Shown here: piece by piece, positions 31,807-40,639 of the stretch
Layout: the number at the start of each line of letters is the position of its first letter
Position numbering within the stretch: position 1 is the stretch's first letter
Assembly (NCBI RefSeq): GCF_007362955.1
Contig: NZ_CP041696.1
Span: 4,898,001-4,962,000 of the forward strand
From: Lysinibacillus fusiformis
GTDB lineage: Bacteria; Bacillota; Bacilli; Bacillales_A; Planococcaceae
DNA: 64,000 bases
Direction: 5' to 3'
Translations under genes and position numbers: made by a program
Notes under the pieces: model-generated
The model's input: the letters and a program-made list of their open reading frames with translations, nothing else
What the model was told of the DNA's origin: nothing
The model's database searches: none

Positions 31807-31965
31807 TTATAGCGTTCGTTTTACCATCGAAATGAGCAACCCTAGTGCATCGCCGTCACTCATTCGGTCTACACGATCACTATGATCGATTTTTAAAATC
31901 CCTCTTGTCTTAGCTTCTTTAAATAGTGCTTTTAAATCCGCTTTTGCTGTACTTGTAATTGTCAT
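31807..31965 (-). CDS. 52-residue conserved-looking small protein
   Basis: Fifty-two codons on the minus strand: MTITSTAKADLKALFKEAKT, RGILKIDHSDRVDRMSDGDA and LGLLISMVKRTL. AAGGAGAAAG lies about eight bases before the ATG. Two amphipathic helices with a charged turn; no cysteine, no membrane segment. Good ribosome site and balanced composition support a real gene although I cannot name the family. Confidence 0.6.
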   Translation of the reverse strand: MTITSTAKADLKALFKEAKTRGILKIDHSDRVDRMSDGDALGLLISMVKRTL

Positions 31966-32233
31966 GTTATTCTTTCTCCTTTTGTAGCGTTGTTATTACC
32001 GGGTGTATCATTTTTAAATGCTATAGCCAAACACCTCGGCATGAATACGATGTAGACCCCTTCTCTTCGATCGATCAATCAATCATAATATTGTTTTACC
32101 CGTTCCTTTTCCCCGCTAAACGCATAAAGTAATTTCACATGACACCTTACGGTAAAAAAACTTCATTCAATGTGGTGGGTTGCCCTATTTTTAAAGGTTA
32201 CTTTACCGACACATCAATCAAAAAACGAGAGAT

Positions 32234-33013
32234 TTAATCTCCGAAAAAAGCATTTCGTTCTTTTGTAATCCAATCACCTAAGTCATCTTGGCTACGCTTA
32301 ACTAACCGATTTACAAGAACATCATGCCAAATATAATCTTCTAATAAATAAATATGGATAGGATCATCTGTAAAGAATGCAAGCTCACGATTATCAGGTG
32401 ATGGTCCATAAATCATTTCTTTTCCATCGATTGATAGGATAAACCAATGGTCCGTTGTAGTCTTTTCAGTAAAATTCGTCACACGGTGTTGATCTAATGT
32501 AGCTATAGGTTCCGTCACATGAAGCGTGATCCCATGCACTTTCACTTGTTGTGCGGCCTTATCCAAATCTACTCGTAATTCCTCATAAACATCATCCCAC
32601 ATCGATAATAGCACTCTTTTTTTCGCTTTTTTTAACATCAACTGGCAATAAGCTAAGATAGTTTCTCTATCTTTAATACTTAAAACTTTATTGTCCACCA
32701 CAGGCTCCTGTTGCTCTAAGGATTCTAGATGATTTGACATGGATATAAAACTGGAATGCCAATGCTTTTCTACCTTTTGTAAAAACACGGATACAGCTAT
32801 CGCAGTATAGGTTGTTATTTCTGGCGTTTCTTCTTTCATAACAAGACCTTTATCCACTAATAAATCAAGTATTCCATAAATACGTGCACGTGGAATACCT
32901 GAATTCTTACTCACTTGATAAGCAGTCACATGATTATTTTGCACCAGTGCGATGTATGCCTTCGCTTCATATTCTGTATAGCCTAATTGTTTTAATTGAT
33001 TAATTAATTCCAC
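32234..33013 (-). CDS. TrmB family transcriptional regulator
   Basis: A 259-residue regulator. Residues 1-70 form the TrmB winged helix: QLKQLGYTEYEAKAYIALVQ, YQVSKNSGIPRARIYGILDL and LVDKGLVMKEETPEITTYTA. Residues about 75-105 form a coiled dimer helix, and 110-245 a phospholipase-D-like sensor domain (SIKDRETILAYCQLMLKKAK, MIYGPSPDNRELAFFTDDPI). TrmB proteins respond to sugars or other small ligands. It diverges from the TSUP permease gene 125 bases away and is the natural candidate to control it. Confidence 0.88.
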   Translation of the reverse strand: MELINQLKQLGYTEYEAKAYIALVQNNHVTAYQVSKNSGIPRARIYGILDLLVDKGLVMKEETPEITTYTAIAVSVFLQKVEKHWHSSFISMSNHLESLEQQEPVVDNKVLSIKDRETILAYCQLMLKKAKKRVLLSMWDDVYEELRVDLDKAAQQVKVHGITLHVTEPIATLDQHRVTNFTEKTTTDHWFILSIDGKEMIYGPSPDNRELAFFTDDPIHIYLLEDYIWHDVLVNRLVKRSQDDLGDWITKERNAFFGD

Positions 33014-33138
33014 TAGTGAATCCCTCCATTTCCTTTATTATAGTCAAATTCCGTATGATATAGCGAAAAAACATACACTTTACAAATCCACTTAATTTAG
33101 TTACTATTTCAGTAGTAACTAAATGAAAGAGTGATTTT

Positions 33139-33903
33139 ATGCAGCTAGATTTACAATTATTACTTATACTCATACTATTTGGCTTTCTCGCGGCATTTAT
33201 TGATTCAGTCGTTGGTGGGGGTGGACTTATTGCATTACCAGTATTGTTATTTGCTGGTTTAAATCCAACTACTGCTATTGCTACAAATAAACTTGCCGGT
33301 ACAATCGGATCGTTTACTTCAACCATTTCATTTTATCGATCCGGAAAAATTGATGTTCAATCTGTCGCAAAATTTTTCCCACTCGCATTTTTTGGCGCTC
33401 TTATTGGTGCCTGGACCGTTACATTAATTAGTCCAGACATATTAAAACCACTGATGTTACTTATGCTCGCTGTTATTGCCATCTATACCATTTTCAAAAA
33501 AGACTGGGGCAGTATCGCAGCCATTAAGAAATTATCTCCTGTAAAATTACTTGGTTTTATTTTTCTTCTCTTTGGGATTGGATTTTACGATGGCTTCCTC
33601 GGTCCAGGTACAGGTTCCTTTTTTATTTTTGCCTTTCTCATGATTGGCACAGACTTTTTAAAGGCTGCAGGTAATGCAAAATTTTTAAACTTTGGAAGTA
33701 ATATTGCTGCCCTTTTAATGTTTATGTATTTAGATCAGATTCACTATGTTTACGGACTTGTGATGGGAGTTGCTCAAATTTTTGGTGCAATTGTCGGCTC
33801 TCAAGTTGCTATAAAAAAAGGAAGTGGCTTCGTTAGAAAACTATTTATTGTCGTATCAATTACACTTCTAATCAAAAACACGTATGATTACTTTTTTAAA
33901 TAA
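33139..33903 (+). CDS. TSUP family (TauE/SafE) membrane permease
   Basis: A 254-residue membrane protein with about eight helices of the sulfite exporter TauE/SafE family. Marks are LFGFLAAFIDSVVGGGGLIA near the start, ATNKLAGTIGSFTSTISFYR, and the second-half repeat GFYDGFLGPGTGSFFIFAFL with AGNAKFLNFGSNIAALLMFM. It moves sulfur- or carbon-based organic anions across the membrane; which one is unknown. Divergent from the TrmB regulator. A close paralogue lies at 54596-55363. The hairpin at its end includes the last codons. Confidence 0.9.
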   Translation: MQLDLQLLLILILFGFLAAFIDSVVGGGGLIALPVLLFAGLNPTTAIATNKLAGTIGSFTSTISFYRSGKIDVQSVAKFFPLAFFGALIGAWTVTLISPDILKPLMLLMLAVIAIYTIFKKDWGSIAAIKKLSPVKLLGFIFLLFGIGFYDGFLGPGTGSFFIFAFLMIGTDFLKAAGNAKFLNFGSNIAALLMFMYLDQIHYVYGLVMGVAQIFGAIVGSQVAIKKGSGFVRKLFIVVSITLLIKNTYDYFFK

Positions 33904-33920
33904 AGGAATCATACGTGTTT
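33876..33920 (+). terminator. terminator overlapping the TSUP stop codon
   Basis: AAACACGTATGATT/AATCATACGTGTTT, 14-bp perfect arms; the left arm encodes the KNTYD end of the permease. TTTCTAATATTTTTG follows. Confidence 0.65.
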
Positions 33921-33944
33921 CTAATATTTTTGATTTTCTAAGTA

Positions 33945-34565
33945 TCAGTATGCTATACCAACTCGGGATTTCAAATATTCAGTATTTCGAATTTGTTGAT
34001 AGGTAAACTCGGCAGTATCCGCCACTGAAATTTTAGTTCCACCCTCAGGTAAGTAATTTCGTTCTATTCGATATATGCCTGTATACTCTCCATCAGGTAG
34101 ATATGTAGGACAGACAATCGTCCAATCAACGTCAGAGTGCCTTAACATTTCAAAGACTTTGTGATGCTCTTCAGCTGCATAAGTGGACTTCCGTTTAGAT
34201 TCACTTGATTGATAACGAAGTAAATGAGATGTAAGCCGACTTTGTAATATTCCGGCTGTGCCAACTGTAATGATTCGTTTTACATTTGCTTTTTTCATCG
34301 TTTCAAGAATCAGTAGCATACTTTCCGTTAGTGTATTTGTACCATCTGTATTTAATGCACTAATAACGATGTCCACCTCAGACATTACCAATTCTAAATC
34401 CTCTTGATTTAATACATTTCCATGTGAAATGTGTAAATTTTTATCTATTGTTTCTATTTTACTCGGTGAACGCACTAAGGCTGTAACATGGTGACCATCA
34501 CGTAGTGCAAGTGAAACTATATGGCTACCTACCCGCCCTGTTGCACCTAAAACTAAAATTTTCAC
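33945..34565 (-). CDS. NAD(P)-binding SDR-like (NmrA/YwnB-type) protein
   Basis: A 206-residue atypical short-chain dehydrogenase. The Rossmann motif is KILVLGATGRVGSHIVSLAL, followed by VTALVRSPSKI, the NAD-contact stretch DIVISALNTDG and VKRIITVGTAGI; the C-terminal part has DVDWTIVCPTYLPDGEYTG. Start is GTG 34565 with GAGGGGGTG upstream; the frame runs 47 codons further up with no ribosome site. Likely a redox sensor or oxidoreductase; substrate unknown. Confidence 0.85.
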   Translation of the reverse strand: MKILVLGATGRVGSHIVSLALRDGHHVTALVRSPSKIETIDKNLHISHGNVLNQEDLELVMSEVDIVISALNTDGTNTLTESMLLILETMKKANVKRIITVGTAGILQSRLTSHLLRYQSSESKRKSTYAAEEHHKVFEMLRHSDVDWTIVCPTYLPDGEYTGIYRIERNYLPEGGTKISVADTAEFTYQQIRNTEYLKSRVGIAY

Positions 34566-34680
34566 GACAATCACCCCCTCATATCCATTATACCATATGC
34601 CTATTTCCAAGGAAAAAAAGACCAGAATGTCCCTAGAGCTTGTTGATTCTTGTCCTACGCTCATGCAAACAACATTTTCC

Positions 34681-35064
34681 TTAATTAATTTCCTGTATAT
34701 CGACAATGAATGAATTAAAATGATTGTTTTTCGCGACAGTATTAATAATTATTTGAATCTCATCCTTCGAAGCTTTATCCAATTTATCAGAATTATGTAA
34801 ATAAATTGAGATAAATTGTTTGTCAGGAGAATCTACTAAATAGCCAATGGTGCTGTCAGGAAAGTAACCTTCTGCTCTTAAGGCTTCTAAAACTTTTTTT
34901 GTAAAGCTTGAGCTTTGTAATTTCCCCCCAATTTCCTCAGCATAATTTTGAAGATCGTCATTTTGAGGAGTTTGCTTACTTTGAGATGGGTTATTTTTAA
35001 CAAATACAACTATGATGAATAGCGATAAGAACAATAATAGAAAACTCATTTTTAGTCCCTTCAT
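34681..35064 (-). CDS. membrane-anchored hypothetical protein
   Basis: 127 residues: an N-terminal membrane anchor (MKGLKMSFLLLFLSLFIIVV), then an outer domain with EEIGGKLQSSSFTKKVLEAL, YFPDSTIGYLVDSPDKQFIS and IQIIINTVAKNNHFNSFIVD, an alpha/beta pattern like the small DUF4030-type Bacillus proteins (a tentative likeness). GGAGAGAATGG precedes the ATG. It does not overlap the SDR gene's real start. Function unknown. Confidence 0.55.
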   Translation of the reverse strand: MKGLKMSFLLLFLSLFIIVVFVKNNPSQSKQTPQNDDLQNYAEEIGGKLQSSSFTKKVLEALRAEGYFPDSTIGYLVDSPDKQFISIYLHNSDKLDKASKDEIQIIINTVAKNNHFNSFIVDIQEIN

Positions 35065-35332
35065 CCATTCTCTCCATTTCTCTTTTTATAATAAAATACG
35101 TTTCATTTTACGAATAAATTCTAAGTGAATTTCAGCTGGCTCATAGCATTCAATCTATGCATAAAGTCCTTACTGCCAGTTGAAGGCAAGAGACTATCTT
35201 ATATTTCCATGAAAATACCCATTGTCATAGTATGCAAATCTAATAGGGAATCATATTTTTTATTTTCACAAGAAAATTCTTATATTTAAATCTTTTACAG
35301 GACAAATTAACAATCTTCTTCCCCTCTCCATT

Positions 35333-35341
35333 CATAGATTA
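35333..35341 (+). promoter_or_regulatory. sigma-K-like -10 element
   Basis: CATAGATTA fits CATANNNTA, 58 bases before the coat-like gene at 35399. -35 not clear. Third such match in the window before a spore-type gene. Confidence 0.25.
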
Positions 35342-35398
35342 TAAGAGTAAGGCAGCGCTCGCATTACAAAAAACTAACACAAAAAGGGAGATTAAAGA

Positions 35399-35803
35399 AT
35401 GCAAGATAATAGATTTGTAAAATATATGAATTGGGATTATAACAATTTAAATAAAGGTGACAAATGCAGTCACTCTAAATGTTTTTGTGAATATGACAAA
35501 TGTGAATCTAAACATGATAAATGTGATTGCATGAAAAAGCATCACAAAGAAGATAAATGCGATGATAAATTTGACCACAACTGTAAAGGTTGTATCTGTA
35601 ATCTTTTAAAGCGCTTTGAACCAGGTACTTTTGTAGATGTATTGTTATCAGGTGGCGGTAGTTTCCTTGGTGTTATTTTCGTAAGCTTAGATCCAAAAAA
35701 TTGCTGTGCTTACTTTCTTGAAGTAGGAGCTGCTGCCGCAGCTACACCAATTGTTATTGACTGTCAAAAAATTGACGGTATTAGAAGAATTTCAGCAGCA
35801 TAA
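35399..35803 (+). CDS. Cys/His/Asp-rich spore-coat-like protein
   Basis: A 134-residue two-part protein. Residues 1-70 are packed with Cys, His, Lys and Asp (KCSHSKCFCEYDKCESKHDK, CDCMKKHHKEDKCDD), as in metal-binding or cross-linked coat proteins. Residues 72-134 form a small beta barrel (FEPGTFVDVLLSGGGSFLGV, FVSLDPKNCCAYFLEVGAAA, TPIVIDCQKIDGIRRI), a layout also seen in the 75-residue gene at 37014. Exported structural role on the spore is inferred from composition, GGGAGATTA start region and an isolated strong terminator at 35807-35842. No exact family. Confidence 0.6.
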   Translation: MQDNRFVKYMNWDYNNLNKGDKCSHSKCFCEYDKCESKHDKCDCMKKHHKEDKCDDKFDHNCKGCICNLLKRFEPGTFVDVLLSGGGSFLGVIFVSLDPKNCCAYFLEVGAAAAATPIVIDCQKIDGIRRISAA

Positions 35804-35806
35804 CGA

Positions 35807-35842
35807 TAAAAGGATCTCTTCTTAAATGGAAGAGATCCTTTT
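35807..35842 (+). terminator. terminator of the coat-like gene
   Basis: AAAAGGATCTCTTC/GAAGAGATCCTTTT, perfect 14-bp stem, TTAAATG loop, TTTAAAT tail. Confidence 0.85.
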
Positions 35843-36021
35843 TAAATGAACAATTGGTTCAATTATTGATACACAATTAATGGTGCGAGTACTAGAAATC
35901 CAACATAAAAACTTGCCTTTTTAGATTTAGTTGGATAGACAAAGCTATTTATTAATCGCTCTAGCCTATTTGTATATCTGGAAGGCCCACAGATGTATTC
36001 CACTGTCCTTCTCTACATATT

Positions 36022-36315
36022 TTATTCATTGATAATTACTTTTACGACAGGTTCTAATTTCCCAACAAATACGTCTCCAAGATAATCTACATCTATAACA
36101 ACTGCACGTGGCACAAAACGCCTAATACTATCAATAATACGTGCTGTATTACGTCTCTTTGTAAGGTAAAAAGGTGCGTCAGTATTTGACCTCTTACCAT
36201 ATAGAGGACAAGATATTACAAATGTAGATAAAATATAAGCTACATTTTGCAATATTTCATCAACGCCTGTAGCACCAAAATCAATATTGCTCGTAGCGGT
36301 AACTTGATGTGTCAT
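36022..36315 (-). CDS. small protein of unknown function, gp25-like pattern
   Basis: Ninety-seven residues: MTHQVTATSNIDFGATGVDE, ILQNVAYILSTFVISCPLYG, YLTKRRNTARIIDSIRRFVP and RAVVIDVDYLGDVFVGKLEP. The order (N-terminal strand, helix with ILQNVAYILST, then I-x-D-x-I-R-R-F-x-P-R-A-V-V-I-x-V) recalls phage baseplate gp25/W proteins, yet no other phage structural gene is nearby, so this may be a domesticated or stray gene. AGGTTGATAAG precedes the ATG. Weak assignment. Confidence 0.5.
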   Translation of the reverse strand: MTHQVTATSNIDFGATGVDEILQNVAYILSTFVISCPLYGKRSNTDAPFYLTKRRNTARIIDSIRRFVPRAVVIDVDYLGDVFVGKLEPVVKVIINE

Positions 36316-36646
36316 CTTATCAACCTTTCTTCAATGATGCAGTCTTAGTTGTATGAATTTTGAAACATGCTTCCATATCGTGAATGGTATCCATCCTTTT
36401 CTCCGAATATTGTGCGCTTGTTATTCCTGATGGCAATAATCAGCACTTAGTTATTTATGCTAGAGTTGCTTCAGATATGAACGGTAAAAATTATTTCCAT
36501 TCTTCGATTAATGACCTCACTTATTTTTACCCGTTTCAAATTTCATTTAAACTATTGCATCTAAACCTGGTCCTAAAGAGTAAAGAAGATCATGTGACAA
36601 CGTCAAATTACTGTAAAGCAACTAATATATTACTATTTTGAACATC

Positions 36647-36850
36647 TTACCTTGTTAAAGCATAGTAAATTACATATAACCAACTGAAACATCCATGAAT
36701 AATTGCCCATAATATAGAATGGTTGACGCTCCATGATATAGTGATAGCCAATACCGAACCAAACCCAATGCCATTTTTCACAACTGATTTATTTTCCAAT
36801 TTATTCACCCGCTTCATCTTGTTATTTTTAATGGTCTGTCTATTCAGCAC
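36647..36850 (-). CDS. small membrane protein
   Basis: A 67-residue protein with a basic N-terminus (MLNRQTIKNNKMKRVNKLEN) and two hydrophobic stretches, NGIGFGSVLAITISWSVN and ILWAIIHGCFSWLYVIYYAL. Start is GTG 36850 with GAGAGGAGA upstream (an ATG one base off is in another frame). The GFGSVLAI-x-ISWS...LxAIxHGxFSWLYVxYY pattern is found in many small Bacillus membrane proteins of unknown role. Confidence 0.6.
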   Translation of the reverse strand: MLNRQTIKNNKMKRVNKLENKSVVKNGIGFGSVLAITISWSVNHSILWAIIHGCFSWLYVIYYALTR

Positions 36851-37013
36851 ATTTTCTCTCCTCTCTTGATTTATGTTGAAGATGAATATCACTTTATAGG
36901 TATTTCCTAATCAAATGAAGTTTGCTACCTACGAAATTTTGACGATTTTCCCTTGAAACAAAAAACACCTTACAATCCCTAGAACATATTATGTACTGAA
37001 AGGAGTGACCATA

Positions 37014-37241
37014 ATGTCATGGCAACATAAAATTCGGTATTTAATCGGTCAACCTGTTGGAATATCATTATCAAACGGTCAAGGGACTTCAGGCATTTTA
37101 TGCGGTGTAGATGGGGGCAAATTACTTGTCATTGAATACTTATATCAAACTCAATTTGCTTTAAAACAATATGATTTTCATATGATTCAAGATGTCAATG
37201 GATTTCCTCCCTGCCATAACCTACAAGCAAACTATTTATAA
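37014..37241 (+). CDS. small beta-barrel protein, possibly spore coat
   Basis: A 75-residue protein: MSWQHKIRYLIGQPVGISLS, NGQGTSGILCGVDGGKLLVI and EYLYQTQFALKQYDFHMIQD. The GxPVxIxLxNGQGxSGxLCxVxGGxLxVxEYLYxxxF pattern is a small Sm-like barrel resembling the second half of the coat-like protein at 35399. AAGGAG lies eight bases before ATG 37014 (an in-frame GTG at 37005 overlaps it). Spore-coat role is inference. Confidence 0.6.
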   Translation: MSWQHKIRYLIGQPVGISLSNGQGTSGILCGVDGGKLLVIEYLYQTQFALKQYDFHMIQDVNGFPPCHNLQANYL

Positions 37242-37319
37242 AACACAATTTACATTATCCGTACTAATTACATCTTCTACCTATTCTATTCCATCTGCAA
37301 GAAATGGCATCGATAAAAT

Positions 37320-37499
37320 AACAAAACATCTGATTATCGGTGCCAATCTTTAGAATACTTTATTGCCTCTATCTTAGTTGTACCGATCCTTATGCTTTAC
37401 CTACAACATTCAAGTTCAAAATCGCCAATTTTTTAATGTTGTAACAGTAGTCGCTTTAATCATCTTCGGCAGCATTGGTGTTACTGACATTAGAAGATA
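37320..37499 (+). pseudogene. C-terminal remnant of a membrane protein
   Basis: Two pieces in different frames: LEYFIASILVVPILMLYLQH and then FFNVVTVVALIIFGSIGVTD-IRR before TAA at about 37497-37499. Hydrophobic, helix-like, no start codon or ribosome site. Family unknown. Confidence 0.35.
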
Positions 37500-37545
37500 A
37501 ATAACATCTGCTCACATTTAAGTCGTCCTATTTACATAAAAAAAA

Positions 37546-37570
37546 AGAAGCAATCCCTAAGGATGCCTCT
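37546..37570 (-). terminator. terminator of the cold-shock gene
   Basis: AGAAGCAATCC/GGATGCCTCT stem (one mismatch) with CTAA loop; on the minus strand followed by TTTTTTTTATG. Confidence 0.65.
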
Positions 37571-37593
37571 TTTTTATGAAATGCATGTGTTAA

Positions 37594-37794
37594 TTAAAGT
37601 TTAACGATGTTTTTAGCTTGTGGTCCACGGTTACCGTCTTCAACTTCAAATTCAACTTTTTGACCTTCGTCAAGTGATTTGAAACCTTCGCTTTGAATCG
37701 CTGAGAAGTGAGCGAATACGTCTGCTTCACCTTCAACTTCGATAAATCCAAAACCTTTTTCTGCGTTAAACCATTTTACTGTACCTTGTTTCAT
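37594..37794 (-). CDS. cold-shock protein (CspB/CspD-like RNA chaperone)
   Basis: A 66-residue cold-shock domain: [20 protein letters not shown] carries RNP1 (KGFGFIEV), and DVFAHFSAI is RNP2; the rest, [20 protein letters not shown], completes the five-strand barrel that binds single-stranded RNA and DNA. Length and sequence are normal. GGAGG precedes the ATG, and the 200 bases upstream are gene-free and AT-rich, room for the long leader usual in csp genes. Which csp paralogue it is cannot be told. Confidence 0.95.
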   Translation of the reverse strand: MKQGTVKWFNAEKGFGFIEVEGEADVFAHFSAIQSEGFKSLDEGQKVEFEVEDGNRGPQAKNIVKL

Positions 37795-37800
37795 TTAAGA

Positions 37801-38150
37801 AAACCTCCAAAAAAATAAATTGTAATATATAATTTCTTCTATAAAATAAAAAAATTCACATATTACAAAAAGTACCGAATAAACACGATTACTCTTTGTA
37901 ATAGGTGAATTCAATATTTCCACTAAAGGAATGTATTTATTAGTTTCACTATACACTACATTTTTCAAATTGTCTAATGAAATAATTTCTAATTGTAGTT
38001 AAAAAATTAATCGCTTTATAAAGAACATATTCCAAATATTTTAACATCTATATCAGTGTGCCACAAGTGCAAATTCAACAATTTCAATTTACTCACTAGC
38101 ATGCCTGCCTCCTTCTCTCCACATAATGGATTGACCACCTCTAATGCTAA
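37801..38150. other. cold-shock gene upstream region
   Basis: No gene supported. A 28-codon minus-strand frame (MLVSKLKLLNLHLW, from about 38102) follows GGAGGCAGGC but is short and unlike a protein. The region probably holds the csp leader. Confidence 0.3.
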
Positions 38151-38255
38151 ATTGACGCTTCACCTTCCATTTATGCAAAATTGTCTCTAGAAGACTTGGA
38201 ACAGTTGAAGAATATTCTAAAAAAATTACAAGTCATTGTGCAAGAAAATCGATAA
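38151..38255 (+). pseudogene. C-terminal remnant of a MarR-type regulator
   Basis: Plus strand DASPSIYAKLSLEDLEQLKN then ILKKLQVIVQENR and TAA 38253-38255, the typical last helix of a MarR protein (LSxEExxxLxxxLxKL). A stop precedes it at 38148-38150. It lies just before the alpha/beta hydrolase gene, which such a regulator may once have controlled. Confidence 0.45.
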
Positions 38256-38313
38256 TCATTCGGATGAAAAACATCAGTTAATAATTTATAATAAAGAAAG
38301 GAAGGTGAACGCG

Positions 38314-39093
38314 ATGGCTATGTATTATCAAGAACACGGTAATAAAAACGCTTCCATGACGTTACTATTTTTACATGGTGGAGGCGTAAGTGGTTGGATG
38401 TGGGATAAACAAATACAATACTTCTCAGATTATCATTGTATTGTAGCAGATTTACCAGAACAAGGTCTAAGTAAGCATGAGCCAAACTTTTCGATCCTCG
38501 ATAGTGCAGAAAAACTTTTGGATTTAATAGAAGAAAAAGCGCAGGGAAAACAAGTCGTTGTTATAGGATTTTCATTAGGTGCTCAAATAGCTATTCAAAT
38601 GTTAAGTAAAAAAGCAAATTTAATTGATTTTGCCATTATAAATAGTGCATTAGTAAGGCCATCCCCGTACGCTAAAAAATTTATTAGCCCCACTCTTAAA
38701 TGGGCATTTCCTCTAATTAAAAATAAAACTTTTTCAAAAATCCAAGCAAAAATGCTCTATATCGAGCATGATCATCTTGAACGATATTACCAAGAAAGTT
38801 GTCAAATGAAAGTAGAAACACTTATTAGAATTGTAGAAGAGAACCTATCATTCGAGATACCTGAACATTTTAACCAAGCACAGGCAAAGATATTAATTAC
38901 TGTGGGAGAGAAAGAAAAAGCCATGATGAGAAAATCGGCCATTGATTTAGTGAAAAGTAATCCAAATTGTCAGGGTGTCGTATTAGCAAAGATTGGACAT
39001 GGTGTATCTTTAGCAAAACCCGATTTCTTTAATCGAATGATTGAAGGATGGGTAAATGACGGTAACATACCTGAAGGTAAAATAATAGACTAA
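38314..39093 (+). CDS. alpha/beta hydrolase
   Basis: A 259-residue alpha/beta-hydrolase-fold enzyme. TLLFLHGGGVSGWMWDKQIQ gives the oxyanion HGGG, VVVIGFSLGAQIAIQMLSKK the nucleophile elbow G-x-S-x-G, and KIGHGVSLAKPDFFNRMI the catalytic histidine; the acid is expected after KILITVGEKEK. Start is ATG 38314, with GGAAGGTG six bases upstream; the frame extends 26 codons back without support. Substrate unknown (esterase or lactonase-like). Confidence 0.85.
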   Translation: MAMYYQEHGNKNASMTLLFLHGGGVSGWMWDKQIQYFSDYHCIVADLPEQGLSKHEPNFSILDSAEKLLDLIEEKAQGKQVVVIGFSLGAQIAIQMLSKKANLIDFAIINSALVRPSPYAKKFISPTLKWAFPLIKNKTFSKIQAKMLYIEHDHLERYYQESCQMKVETLIRIVEENLSFEIPEHFNQAQAKILITVGEKEKAMMRKSAIDLVKSNPNCQGVVLAKIGHGVSLAKPDFFNRMIEGWVNDGNIPEGKIID

Positions 39094-39253
39094 ATTCGCT
39101 GTTATGTTTCCCCTTACTTGCGGATGCTGTATAAAATAGACTTGTTTTAGGGATGACGAACAAGTCTATTTAGCATTGAATCTTTATAGAATACTCGTAG
39201 ACTTCCTGTAACAAACCCCTCAAGTAAGGTATCACCTGTTATCTATGAAACGA

Positions 39254-39937
39254 TTAGTAGAAATCACAATGAATACGCCAATCGTTTTTCTCTGCATTAT
39301 AAAAGAAATAAAAATTCCCATTATCGACGATATTGAAGTGGGCCTTGTCATCTGAAGCAATTTGTAAAACAAATGGATAGGCTTCTCCAAAATCATTTCC
39401 ACTTTGACAAAATGCTGGATACCCACCAATTTTATGGACAGCGTAGATTTCTTCTACAATATCTTCAAAGTACTCCATATCTTCTTCATTCTCGTGACGT
39501 ACTATTTCCTCTTCCACATCAAAGGGTATCCCGCCACCGTCCCATGCAGGGTAATCATTTTCAATTAATTTTGGTCTAAGCGGAAATGCTCGTATCTTGT
39601 CATGTTGCCAGTTCCGCTGTATTAGCCCTGTTACTGACGGGTAGGCTCTTATTTCAAAAAAACGGCTAAGGTCATCTTCTACTAGATGATCAAAAAGTTC
39701 CTCTCTTAAAAATAGTGTTAGCAGCTCAATATGTCTTAGTGATGCAGGTACATAAGGTAATTCTTTCAAAAAAAATGTTGCAAGTGGCTGAAATCCATCA
39801 CGCTGTTGTTCCTCTGGCAATGACCACGTCACACAGCCAAACCAGCTCTCCTGCAGTTCATAAGTTGGTCGAATGCCGCCCGTTTCAAATAGCGTAGCCT
39901 TTTTCATTAATCTTGCTTTGATTTCATCGATGCCCAT
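39254..39937 (-). CDS. DUF1963 (YwqG-type) protein
   Basis: A 227-residue protein of the DUF1963 family: KKATLFETGGIRPTYELQES and FGCVTWSLPEEQQRDGFQPL at the start, then the conserved HKIGGYPAFCQSG and LLQIASDD-type segment (FVLQIASDDKAHFNIVDNGN, YFFYN). The family is often encoded near toxin-immunity genes (YwqG lies in the ywq toxin region of B. subtilis); here it follows the tag gene by five bases on the minus strand, so they form a unit. Biochemical role unknown. Confidence 0.75.
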   Translation of the reverse strand: MGIDEIKARLMKKATLFETGGIRPTYELQESWFGCVTWSLPEEQQRDGFQPLATFFLKELPYVPASLRHIELLTLFLREELFDHLVEDDLSRFFEIRAYPSVTGLIQRNWQHDKIRAFPLRPKLIENDYPAWDGGGIPFDVEEEIVRHENEEDMEYFEDIVEEIYAVHKIGGYPAFCQSGNDFGEAYPFVLQIASDDKAHFNIVDNGNFYFFYNAEKNDWRIHCDFY

Positions 39938-39941
39938 AACC

Positions 39942-40511
39942 CTATACTTCGCTGATCATTTGACGACAAAAACAATCAACTGTATGATCATTTATCATGC
40001 CTATTGCCTGCATAAATGAATAACATATCGTGCTACCGACGAATTTGAATCCGTCTTTTTTTAATTGCTTGCTCATACGTTCACTTAGTTCTGTTGTCAC
40101 TGGCACTTGTGCTAAAGTAGACCAATGATTAATGATGGGCTTATGGTCAACGAACCCCCATATATAATCAGAAAATGAACCATATTGTTGCTGTATTCGA
40201 AGAAATGCTTGTGCGTTCGTAACAACACTTGCAATTTTGAGTTTATTGCGAACGATTCGTTGATCCTCTTTAAGCTCTGACAGCTTGTCCTCGGTATATA
40301 ATGCGATTTTCGTTGCATCAAATTGCTCGAAAGCATCACGATAGCCTTCTCTTTTTTGTAAAATTGTCCACCAGCTTAGTCCTGCCTGTGCCCCCTCTAG
40401 GCATAGCATCTCAAATAAGTGCTGATCGTCATAAACTGGCACACCCCATTCCTTGTCATGATAGTCGACATATAATGGCTCATTCAATTTCACCCATGCA
40501 CATCTCTTCAT
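39942..40511 (-). CDS. tag: DNA-3-methyladenine glycosylase I
   Basis: A 189-residue Tag enzyme that removes 3-methyladenine from alkylated DNA. Zinc ligands match the family: Cys4 in MKRCAWVK, His17 in VDYHDKEWG, and the C-terminal His/Cys pair in DHTVDCFCRQ. The HEX core LFEMLCLEGAQAGLSWWTIL is the usual helix-hairpin region with the base-pocket residues. Start is ATG 40511, seven bases after GGAGGT; an upstream ATG (40532) lies before that ribosome site. First gene of a unit with the DUF1963 gene. Confidence 0.92.
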   Translation of the reverse strand: MKRCAWVKLNEPLYVDYHDKEWGVPVYDDQHLFEMLCLEGAQAGLSWWTILQKREGYRDAFEQFDATKIALYTEDKLSELKEDQRIVRNKLKIASVVTNAQAFLRIQQQYGSFSDYIWGFVDHKPIINHWSTLAQVPVTTELSERMSKQLKKDGFKFVGSTICYSFMQAIGMINDHTVDCFCRQMISEV

Positions 40512-40639
40512 CAATCCTACCTCCGTATCCAAGTAAATTAAGTACTATTCATTGAATTATTTAATTCCTATCATACATAACCAACCCTTTTTTGTATCTT
40601 CTTTATATATAATTTTTTTGAAATCCAATATTTTTTCAA

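Noticed and set aside
36384..36641. Plus-strand frame of 85 codons
   Set aside because: No ribosome site, no domain, overlaps the region between two supported minus-strand genes without explaining anything.
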